In this document: in pieces, positions 5,460-12,281 of the stretch | Layout of the letters: every line of letters starts with the position of its first letter | Numbering within the stretch: the first letter of the stretch is position 1 | The notes under the pieces: generated by a model | Told to the model about the DNA's origin: nothing | Seen by the model: only the letters and a program-made list of their open reading frames with translations | The model's database searches: none | DNA from: a virus | Virus record (IMG/VR): IMGVR_UViG_3300047361_000067 | Location: 1-20,272 of that record | Strand: one strand, 5' to 3' | Length of the DNA: 20,272 nt | Program-made: the position numbers and the translations under genes

Positions 5460-7864
5460 TGAATATATATACTAACACGAGAACTTCATTTCCTAGCCAA
5501 GTGGTTAGCGACGCAGAAAAAGCCAGTATTGAGTATGGTAAACAAGTCGCACAAGCAATAGAAGGCGAATGGTTTTCTCAAGGTAGAACAACTGGAAATA
5601 GATATTTAACAGCTTGGAATAATTTTCATAATCTAAGATTATACGCTAGAGGAGAGCAGTCTATACAAAAATATAAAGATGAATTGTCTATTAATGGTGA
5701 TTTGTCTTATCTTAATTTAGACTGGCAACCAGTACCTATATTATCAAAATTTGTTGATATAGTTGTAAATGGAATATCTGCTAGAACATACGATATAAAA
5801 GCTTACGCTCAAGATCCTGACTCTATAAAGAAAAGAACAGCTTATGCTTCTAAGATATATGAAGACATGCTGGCTAAAGATTATCTAGATGGATTAAAAG
5901 AAACATTAGGTATAGATTTGTATCAAGTTCCTAATCCAGATCAACTACCAGAAAGTGAAGAAGAGTTAGAATTACATATGCAGCTTAGTTATAAGCAGTC
6001 TATAGAAATAGCAGAAGAAGAAGCTATATCTTCTGTAATGGCTCAAAATAAATATGATTTAATAAAACGTAGATTAAACATGGACTTAACAGTTTGTGGT
6101 ATTTCTGCAGCTAAAACAAATTTTAACTTAGCTAATGGAATAACTATAGACTATGTTGATCCTGCTTACATGGTTTATTCATATACTGAAGATCCTAATT
6201 TTGAAGACATATACTACGTTGGCGAAATAAAAGCTATAACAATACCGGAACTTAAAAAAGAGTTTCCAGACTTATCTAATAAAGAGTTAGAACGTATACA
6301 AAATATGCCAGGTAATAGATCTTATATAACCGGATGGGGAGATTATGATGATAATACAGTTCAAGTTCTTTATTTTGATTATAAGACTTACCATAATCAA
6401 GTTTTTAAAATTAAACAAACAGATCAAGGCTTAATAAAAGCTATTGAAAAAGATGATAGTTTTAATCCACCTGAAAACGAAAGCTTTGAAAGAGTATCAA
6501 GATCAATCGAAGTTTTATACAGCGGAGCTAAAGTGCTAGGTACTGATACTATGTTAAAGTGGGAATTAGCTGAGAACATGTCAAGACCTTATGCTGATAC
6601 TACTAAAGTAAAAATGAACTACTCTATATGTGCGCCTAGAATATACAAAGGTAGAATAGAATCACTAGTTAGCAAGTGTATAGGTTTTGCAGATATGATT
6701 CAATTAACTCATTTAAAGTTACAGCAGGTTATGTCTAGAATAGTGCCTGATGGTGTTTACTTAGATATGGATGGTTTAGCTGAAGTTGATTTAGGTAACG
6801 GCACAAACTATAATCCAGCAGAAGCATTAAATATGTATTTCCAAACTGGTAGTATTGTTGGTAGATCACTCACGCAAGACGGTGATATGAATCCTGGAAA
6901 AGTACCAATTCAAGAACTAAACTCTAGTTCTGGTCAAGGCAAAATACAAAGCTTAATACAGACGTATCAATATTATTTACAGATGATACGCGACGTAACC
7001 GGACTTAATGAAGCTAGAGATGGTAGTACTCCAGACAAAAGCACTTTAGTAGGATTACAAAAAATGGCCGCTAACGCGTCCAATGTAGCTACTAGACATA
7101 TAAAGCAAGCTGGTTCTTATTTAACGCTTAGAATTGCAGAGAACATAGCGCTGAAAGTGGCAGATGCTTTAGAGTTTCCACTAACAGCTGAATCACTAGT
7201 TAATTCTATAAGTGACTATAATGTAAACACTCTAAAAGAAGTTGTTAATTTAAATCTTCATGATTTTGGAATATTCTTAGAGTTAGAACCAGACGAAGAA
7301 GAAAAACAACAGTTAGAACAAAACATACAAGTTGCTTTACAACAAGGTGGTATTGACTTAGAAGACGCTATTGATTTAAGGCAAATAAAAAATCTTAAAT
7401 TAGCTAACCAGCTTCTAAAAGTAAAACGTAAACAAAAAGCTGTTAAAGAACAAGAGAACGCTCAAGCTAATATAGTAGCTCAAAGTGAAGCTCAAGCTGC
7501 TGCTAATGAAAAAATAGCAATGAACGAGGTTCAAAAGCAAGAAGCTATTAGTGGTTCTAAGGTTCAATACGAGCAGTCAAGAACTCAAATGGAAATTCAA
7601 AAAATGCAAACTCAAGCTCAGCTTGATATGCAGAAGATGCAAATGCAGCATCAATTTGACGTTGAATTAGCTAAGATGCAACTTCAACAACAACAAGAAA
7701 AACAAAAACAGCAAGAAGAAGCTAAAGACAAGCGTATACAAATGGAAGGTACGCAACAAAGTAAAATGATAGAACAAAGAAAAAACAATGGACTACCTAT
7801 AGACTTTGAAAGCCAAGGTGCATCAAGTGAGCCATCTGTGGCGCAGAGTGAGCAACAAGCTTAA
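5459..7864 (+). CDS. Portal protein
   Basis: An 801-residue protein directly after the terminase (TAATG overlap), in the usual portal position. The N-terminal part has the features of portal clip and stem proteins: RYLTAWNNFHNLRLYARGEQS, DWQPVPILSKFVDIVVNGIS, and AEEEAISSVMAQNKYDLIKRRLNMDLTVCGISAAK (shown in part). A central region with VPDGVYLDMDGL, a DMIQLTHLKLQQVMSRI helix and VTGLNEARDG is characteristic. From about residue 610 to 800 the chain is a long Gln/Met/Ala/Lys-rich helical region, including MQTQAQLDMQKMQMQHQ. This could form an extended coiled-coil barrel reaching into the head, as in P22-type portals. The dodecameric ring would be the DNA gate and terminase docking site. The end (ESQGASSEPSVAQSEQQA) is disordered. 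Confidence 0.88.
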   Translation: MNIYTNTRTSFPSQVVSDAEKASIEYGKQVAQAIEGEWFSQGRTTGNRYLTAWNNFHNLRLYARGEQSIQKYKDELSINGDLSYLNLDWQPVPILSKFVDIVVNGISARTYDIKAYAQDPDSIKKRTAYASKIYEDMLAKDYLDGLKETLGIDLYQVPNPDQLPESEEELELHMQLSYKQSIEIAEEEAISSVMAQNKYDLIKRRLNMDLTVCGISAAKTNFNLANGITIDYVDPAYMVYSYTEDPNFEDIYYVGEIKAITIPELKKEFPDLSNKELERIQNMPGNRSYITGWGDYDDNTVQVLYFDYKTYHNQVFKIKQTDQGLIKAIEKDDSFNPPENESFERVSRSIEVLYSGAKVLGTDTMLKWELAENMSRPYADTTKVKMNYSICAPRIYKGRIESLVSKCIGFADMIQLTHLKLQQVMSRIVPDGVYLDMDGLAEVDLGNGTNYNPAEALNMYFQTGSIVGRSLTQDGDMNPGKVPIQELNSSSGQGKIQSLIQTYQYYLQMIRDVTGLNEARDGSTPDKSTLVGLQKMAANASNVATRHIKQAGSYLTLRIAENIALKVADALEFPLTAESLVNSISDYNVNTLKEVVNLNLHDFGIFLELEPDEEEKQQLEQNIQVALQQGGIDLEDAIDLRQIKNLKLANQLLKVKRKQKAVKEQENAQANIVAQSEAQAAANEKIAMNEVQKQEAISGSKVQYEQSRTQMEIQKMQTQAQLDMQKMQMQHQFDVELAKMQLQQQQEKQKQQEEAKDKRIQMEGTQQSKMIEQRKNNGLPIDFESQGASSEPSVAQSEQQA

Positions 7865-7874
7865 ATTTATTAAT

Positions 7875-7899
7875 TATTTAATTATATTATATTATGTCA
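7875..7899 (+). repeat. 25-base leader repeat, copy 1 (scaffold gene)
   Basis: Bases 7875-7899 are identical to 10632-10656, including the ATG and the next three bases. The unit begins TATTTAATTATATTA and ends TTATGTCA. It covers the start of the probable scaffold gene and most likely acts as a translation leader, possibly also as a promoter. Confidence 0.85.
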
Positions 7900-9090
7900 G
7901 AAATCAAAACAAATGAACCTGTTAAGCAGGAAGGTGAATTCAAAATAAAAAAGAAAACGCCTAAAAACCTAGTAGAAAAAGATCAAATTAAACCTATAAA
8001 AGTAGATCTAAATAAAGATCCAAACGTTAATATAGAAAAGCCAATAAAGGTAGAAATAAAAAAAGAAGACGATGCCATTCAAATCGGAGAAACAAAGAAG
8101 GTATCTGTGGAAGAACCATCCGGAGATAGCGCAAAGGTGGGAGAACCTGTACAAGAGTCCGACGAGACTACTGAAGGGTTTTCTCCGATCAAAGAAGTAA
8201 CTGATGAAGTTAAAGAAATTGAACAAGAAGTAAAAGAAGCTGTAAGAGATGAAAAGGTAATAGGTAAACCTTTACCAGAAAACATTGAAAAGCTAGTTTC
8301 TTTTATGGAAGACACTGGTGGAACTATAGAAGATTACACTAGATTAAACGCTGATTACACAAGCGTAGATGACAATACTTTATTAAAAGAGTATTATAAA
8401 AAATCTAAACCACATTTAGATTTAGAAGAAATTAATTTCATAATGGAAGAAAACTTTGATTATGATATAGATATTGACGAAGAGCGAGAAGTCAAAAAAA
8501 AGAAACTCGCTAAAAAAGAAGAGGTTGCAAAAGCTAAAAACTTTTTAGAGGAAACGAAAAAGAAATATTACGACGAAATCAAGTTGAGACCCGGCGTAAC
8601 TCAGGACCAACAAAAAGCTATGGATTTTTTCAACCGATATAATAAGGAGCAAGAAATAGCTACACAACAACACGATTTATTTAAACAAAAAACTAAAAAT
8701 TTATTTAATGACGATTTCGAAGGTTTCGATATTAAAGTTGGAGATAAAAGATATAAGTATAATGTCGTTAATCGTGATAAAGTAGCCGAAAGCCAATCTA
8801 ACATAACAAACCTTGTCGGGAAGTTCCTAGACAGCGAAGGTAATGTGGAAGATGCTAAAGGTTATCATAAAGCTATTTATGCTGCTGAAAACGTAGATAA
8901 GATTGCCGCTCATTTTTATGAGCAAGGAAAAGCAGATGCTGTAAAGGAAGTTGTAAACAAATCAAAAAATCTAAGTGATACTGAAGGTAGAAAATCACAA
9001 GGAGATGTATTTGTTGGCGGAATGAAAGTAAAAGCTATTTCTGGTGCAGACTCTACAAAACTTAAAATTAAAACAAAAAGGTTTAACTAA
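7894..9090 (+). CDS. Probable scaffold / internal head protein
   Basis: A 398-residue, highly charged protein between portal and capsid genes, the standard place for a scaffold. Residues 1-120 are Lys/Glu-rich and probably disordered, with repeated KPIKVDL and KPIKVEI units (33-55) and an EVKEIEQEVKEAV helix. Residues 130-260 contain helices such as NTLLKEYYKKSKPHLDLEEI and KKLAKKEEVAKAKNFLEETK. Residues 295-355 form a helical part (ITNLVGKFLD, AEDKxAAHFYEQGKADAV-like). The end is basic (KLKIKTKRFN), as in scaffolds whose C-terminus contacts capsid protein. Scaffolds direct procapsid assembly and then leave or are degraded. No protease domain is seen. Short GC-rich stretches, most clearly about 8070-8195, differ in codon use from the rest of the gene. 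An alternative is an ejected internal protein. Confidence 0.7.
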   Translation: MSEIKTNEPVKQEGEFKIKKKTPKNLVEKDQIKPIKVDLNKDPNVNIEKPIKVEIKKEDDAIQIGETKKVSVEEPSGDSAKVGEPVQESDETTEGFSPIKEVTDEVKEIEQEVKEAVRDEKVIGKPLPENIEKLVSFMEDTGGTIEDYTRLNADYTSVDDNTLLKEYYKKSKPHLDLEEINFIMEENFDYDIDIDEEREVKKKKLAKKEEVAKAKNFLEETKKKYYDEIKLRPGVTQDQQKAMDFFNRYNKEQEIATQQHDLFKQKTKNLFNDDFEGFDIKVGDKRYKYNVVNRDKVAESQSNITNLVGKFLDSEGNVEDAKGYHKAIYAAENVDKIAAHFYEQGKADAVKEVVNKSKNLSDTEGRKSQGDVFVGGMKVKAISGADSTKLKIKTKRFN

Positions 9091-9106
9091 TTAAAATTAA
9101 CAAATT

Positions 9107-10570
9107 ATGAGTTTATCTCCACAATTTGGTAGTATTGTACCTTCGCAAATCCAACAAACTTTAGCTAACAATTATTTAGCTTTTGATGGTGGTGCTAATG
9201 ATTTTGCGCAACAATATTTACCAGAAATTTACGAACAAGAAGTAGAGCGTTATGGAAACAGAACGTTATCTGGCTTCTTAAGAATGGTTGGCGCTGAAAT
9301 GCCAATGACATCTGATCAAATAATTTGGTCTGAACAAAATAGATTACATGTATCATACGACGGATGTGCGCAAGCAAACGTTGGTGGTTTAAACAACGGT
9401 AGTAAAATAACAATCGGCGGTGGCGCTACGGCGTTTAACGTTATGAGTGTAAATGACACAATTGTAGTTCTTGATCCAGCTACTGGATTAGAAGCAAAGT
9501 GTATTGTTATGGTTAGTACTGCTGGTGCTGGTGGTGCTGGAAACGTAGATGTACAATGTTTAAATCCTGCTACTAGTTTAACCACTCAAGGTTTCTCTGC
9601 AACTGGATTAAAGATATTTGTATACGGTTCTGCTTATACTAAAGGAACAAGCTTAGGTGCTGGAGCTGCTGGAACTAATTCAGCTGCAAGAACTTCTATT
9701 ACTCCTTCTTTCACACAATTTTCTAACTCACCTCTTATTTTGAGAGATCAATTCCAAATAAATGGATCTGATATGGCTCAAATTGGATGGGTTGAAGTTG
9801 CAACTGAAGATGGTGCTTCTGGTTTTTTATGGTACTTAAAAGCTGAGTCTGAAACAAGACTACGTTTTGAAGATTACCTAGAAATGGCTATGGTAGAAAG
9901 TGAGTTAAATGCTCATGCTGCAGGAAATGTTGCATATCAAGCTGGACGTTTACCAGGATCTGAAGGTTTATTTGCTGCTATCAGAAACAGAGGAAATGTA
10001 GAAGTAGGATTTACTGCTGCTGCTGGATTAGATGAATTTGATGCAATTCTTAAAAACTTAGATACTCAAGGTGCTATTGAAGAAAACATGCTTTTCTTAC
10101 AGAGACAAACTGCTCTTGATTTTGATGATATGCTAGCAAGCATTTCTGGCGGATTCGCTGGAGGAACTGCTTTTGGTTTATTTGAAAACTCAGAAGAAAT
10201 GGCTCTTAACCTTGGATTCTCAGGATTTAGAAGAGGTTCTTATGACTTTTACAAAACTGATTGGAAATACTTAAATGACGCTTCTACTCGTGGAGGTATT
10301 GTTGGTGTTAATTCAATTGAAGGTGTATTAGTACCTGCTGGAACTTCTACAGTTTATGATCAAGTACTTGGTACAAACATCAGACGACCATTTTTACACG
10401 TGCGTTATAGAGCTTCACAAGCTGATGACAGACGTATGAAATCTTGGTTAACTGGTTCTGCTGGTGGTGCTTTCACTTCAGATTTAGATGCGATGCAAAT
10501 CAACTTCTTATCTGAAAGATGTTTAGTAACTCAAGCTGCTAATAACTTTGTATTATTCCAAGGATTGTAA
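9107..10570 (+). CDS. Major capsid protein
   Basis: A 487-residue protein after the scaffold and followed by a terminator, as expected for the most abundant virion protein. It starts MSLSPQFGSIVPSQIQQTLA and has the N-terminal AQQYLPEIYEQEVERYGNRTL and SDQIIWSEQNRLHV segments. A Gly/Ala-rich insert lies around 125-190 (TAGAGGAGNVDV, SLGAGAAGTNSAA), which could form a surface loop. The later helices (SESETRLRFEDYLEMAMVESE-like, and DFDDMLASISGG) and the end FLSERCLVTQAANNFVLFQGL suit an HK97-type capsid fold. HK97 assignment is by size and context, not by search. Codon use favours GCT, GGT and ACT, consistent with high expression. The leader is AATTAACAAATTATG, with no Shine-Dalgarno sequence. 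No cleavage site at the N-terminus is evident. Confidence 0.88.
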   Translation: MSLSPQFGSIVPSQIQQTLANNYLAFDGGANDFAQQYLPEIYEQEVERYGNRTLSGFLRMVGAEMPMTSDQIIWSEQNRLHVSYDGCAQANVGGLNNGSKITIGGGATAFNVMSVNDTIVVLDPATGLEAKCIVMVSTAGAGGAGNVDVQCLNPATSLTTQGFSATGLKIFVYGSAYTKGTSLGAGAAGTNSAARTSITPSFTQFSNSPLILRDQFQINGSDMAQIGWVEVATEDGASGFLWYLKAESETRLRFEDYLEMAMVESELNAHAAGNVAYQAGRLPGSEGLFAAIRNRGNVEVGFTAAAGLDEFDAILKNLDTQGAIEENMLFLQRQTALDFDDMLASISGGFAGGTAFGLFENSEEMALNLGFSGFRRGSYDFYKTDWKYLNDASTRGGIVGVNSIEGVLVPAGTSTVYDQVLGTNIRRPFLHVRYRASQADDRRMKSWLTGSAGGAFTSDLDAMQINFLSERCLVTQAANNFVLFQGL

Positions 10571-10588
10571 AATCCATTAATGTAATTC

Positions 10589-10615
10589 TTACCCTCGTTA
10601 AATTAACGGGGGTAA
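10589..10615 (+). terminator. Hairpin terminator after capsid gene
   Basis: TTACCCTCG at 10589-10597 pairs with CGGGGGTAA at 10607-10615, with one G-T wobble, around a TTAAATTAA loop that can itself pair further. TTATTACTTTT follows. It lies 18 bases after the capsid stop and is the first GC-rich stretch in an otherwise AT-only gap, so a transcription terminator is the simplest reading. The T-run is interrupted, so it may be partial, thinning transcription after the capsid gene. Confidence 0.75.
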
Positions 10616-10650
10616 TTATTACTTTTATAACTATTTAATTATATTATATT
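10616..10650 (+). promoter_or_regulatory. Short A/T-only leader, candidate promoter of isolated gene
   Basis: The 255-residue gene lies between two terminators. If the first is strong, this 35-base A/T-only leader is the only place for a separate promoter. TATAAC at 10626-10631 and the shared leader repeat are present. No convincing -33 or -35 box is seen, so read-through is equally possible. Confidence 0.2.
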
Positions 10651-10656
10651 ATGTCA
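10632..10656 (+). repeat. 25-base leader repeat, copy 2
   Basis: Identical to 7875-7899 over 25 bases, including the start codon and the following TCA. The identity stops one base either side. The two genes share only the first residues Met-Ser, so the repeat is not explained by related proteins. Confidence 0.85.
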
Positions 10657-11418
10657 AAAATAAAAGAAAACCCAGTTAAAGAAACCTGGGAAATCAAAGA
10701 TAGAGTTTACTATCTAAAACAAAATAAAAGTCCATTAACATTAACAATACCAGGAAAGCATACAAGAAAACATGCTTTATTGTATTTTGATGAAACAACT
10801 GGACAACAAAGAGAATTAAGATACGCTACAAATCAAGGATCTCCTTTTGTAGACGAACAAAAAGGTGAAGCTACAATGGGTCACATAATGTTTAGAGATG
10901 GCACGTTAACTGTTAATAAAAACGATGTTGCATTGCAAAAGTTACTTTCTTTATATCACCCTTTAAGGAATAAATTATATGAAGAGTTTAGCGCTGTCAC
11001 TGAAGCTGAAGATGATTTAGATGTTATAAATTTAGAAATAGATGCTATGACGGCTGCTAGATCTATAGACATTGATCAAGCAGAGGCGATATTAAGAGTT
11101 GAAAAAGGATCAGTTGTAAACACGATGAGCTCTAAAGAATTAAAAAGAGACTTATTATTATTTGCTAAAAACAATCCTAAAATGTTTATATCGTTAGCTA
11201 AAGATGATAATGTTCAACTTAGAAACTTTGCAATAAAAGCTCAAGAAGCTGGAATTATAAAACTATCTCAAGATCAAAGAACATTTACATGGGGATCAAA
11301 TGATAGAAAATTAATGAACGTACCTTTTGATGAAAATCCATATTCAGCATTTGCTGCTTTCTTAAAAACAGATGAAGGTGTTGAAATCTATAAATCTATA
11401 GATAAAAAACTAAAATAA
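10651..11418 (+). CDS. Conserved post-capsid protein, 255 aa, function unknown
   Basis: A 255-residue protein. Residues 10-110 form a beta-rich domain: WEIKDRVYYLKQNKSPLTL, TIPGKHTRKHALLYFDETTG, QRELRYATNQGSPFVDEQKG and GHIMFRDGTLTV. A Lys/Glu helix (LLSLYHPLRNKLYEEF) follows, and then an acidic linker. Residues 150-250 form a helical domain, SSKELKRDLLLFAKNNPKM, then DNVQLRNFAIKAQEAGIIKL and TDEGVEIYKSI, which looks like a small winged-helix-type or SAP-like bundle. The pattern is one I associate with a conserved protein found after the capsid gene in marine phages, but I know no function for it. Its isolation between two terminators and the leader shared with the scaffold gene suggest a distinct expression level. 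Possible roles are head completion, capsid stabilisation or a DNA-binding virion protein. Confidence 0.82.
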   Translation: MSKIKENPVKETWEIKDRVYYLKQNKSPLTLTIPGKHTRKHALLYFDETTGQQRELRYATNQGSPFVDEQKGEATMGHIMFRDGTLTVNKNDVALQKLLSLYHPLRNKLYEEFSAVTEAEDDLDVINLEIDAMTAARSIDIDQAEAILRVEKGSVVNTMSSKELKRDLLLFAKNNPKMFISLAKDDNVQLRNFAIKAQEAGIIKLSQDQRTFTWGSNDRKLMNVPFDENPYSAFAAFLKTDEGVEIYKSIDKKLK

Positions 11419-11436
11419 CAAGTGATACTATATATA

Positions 11437-11457
11437 GGCGGATTCGTCCGCCTTTTT
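11437..11457 (+). terminator. Rho-independent terminator
   Basis: GGCGGA (11437-11442), tetraloop TTCG (11443-11446), TCCGCC (11447-11452) and TTTTT (11453-11457). A perfect 6-bp GC-rich stem with a UUCG-type stable loop and a T-run is a textbook intrinsic terminator. Flanking ATACTA (11425-11430) and TAGTAT (11457-11462) can extend the stem. It lies 18 bases after the stop of the 255-residue gene. Confidence 0.95.
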
Positions 11458-11476
11458 AGTATATAAAAAATTAATA

Positions 11477-12277
11477 ATGGTAAACGTAAATACAGTATAT
11501 ACAACAGTCTTGTCTATTTTGAACAAAGAACAAAGAGGTTATGTTACGCCAGATGAGTTTAATAGGTTAGCTGCTCAGGTTCAATTAGAAATATTTGAAT
11601 CTTACTTTCCTGACGGAACACAATTAAACCGTCAAAATCAAAACAATACACAAAACGATACAGAGTTTTTCAATATATTTAAAAACCAAGAAGAAAAACT
11701 TTATGAATTTCAAAAAGAAATTAACTTTTCTTTAAATGCTCAAACACTATTGTGGTATCAAACCGCGGCAGTTAATTCAACAGATTATGTTGCTTCTATA
11801 TATTGGATGGGTGACATATTATCAACATATAATTCTTCTTTAGTAGGAAACACTGACCCTAGACCTTCTTCTTCAGGCGGTCAATTTGTTACTCAATTAG
11901 TAAGCAAGAGAGATTATAATAAAATTACAAGATCTAGACTTACTGCTCCTACGTATCAATTTCCTATAGCATTTGCTAACACATCAACAGTTGCAAATTT
12001 TGACAATGTTGGTTTAACAATATTGCCAACTCCAAACGCGGTTAATGTAAACTGCGTTGTTATGCCTAGAGTTCCTTCTTGGAGCTTTAACGTTGGACAA
12101 GCTGGTCAATATATTTTTAATCCAGGTAGCGCCGTAAATTTTCAGCTTCACATTTCTGAACAAACTAATATTATAATAGGAATATTGAAATATGCAGGTG
12201 TTATTATAAACGACCCTACGATAATAGATGTAGCTGCTCAAGAAGCGGCTCAAGTACAAGCTAACGAAAAATCTTAA
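11477..12277 (+). CDS. Head-tail connector / ring-like protein, 266 aa
   Basis: A 266-residue protein starting MVNVNTVYTTVLSILNKEQRGYVTP, shown here with breaks. The N-terminal third is helical: VNTVYTTVLSILNKEQRGY, then PDEFNRLAAQVQLEIFESYF. A Gln/Asn-rich linker (RQNQNNTQNDTEFF) follows. The central and C-terminal parts are mixed: QTLLWYQTAAVNSTDYVASI, LVSKRDYNKITRSRLTAPT, VNCVVMPRVPSWSF and a final helix PTIIDVAAQEAAQVQANEKS. The opening, in which a short helix-rich domain carries KEQRGYxTPxEFNxxAxQxQLEIFE, is one I associate with phage virion proteins next to adaptors. Its place after the head genes and before the adaptor-like and nozzle genes suggests a ring protein at the portal-tail junction. 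The exact ring position is unknown. It is the first gene after the strong terminator. Confidence 0.72.
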   Translation: MVNVNTVYTTVLSILNKEQRGYVTPDEFNRLAAQVQLEIFESYFPDGTQLNRQNQNNTQNDTEFFNIFKNQEEKLYEFQKEINFSLNAQTLLWYQTAAVNSTDYVASIYWMGDILSTYNSSLVGNTDPRPSSSGGQFVTQLVSKRDYNKITRSRLTAPTYQFPIAFANTSTVANFDNVGLTILPTPNAVNVNCVVMPRVPSWSFNVGQAGQYIFNPGSAVNFQLHISEQTNIIIGILKYAGVIINDPTIIDVAAQEAAQVQANEKS

Positions 12278-12281
12278 ATAA

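Noticed and set aside
8008-8315. Two overlapping minus-strand frames in the scaffold gene
   Set aside because: Phe/Ser/Thr-rich shadows of a Lys/Glu-rich sense frame, with no leader.
11420-11432. AAGTGATACTATA, an 11 of 13 match to the SP6 promoter core
   Set aside because: It lies directly before a strong terminator, which would stop its own transcript, and its ATACTA is explained as an extension of the terminator stem pairing with TAGTAT.
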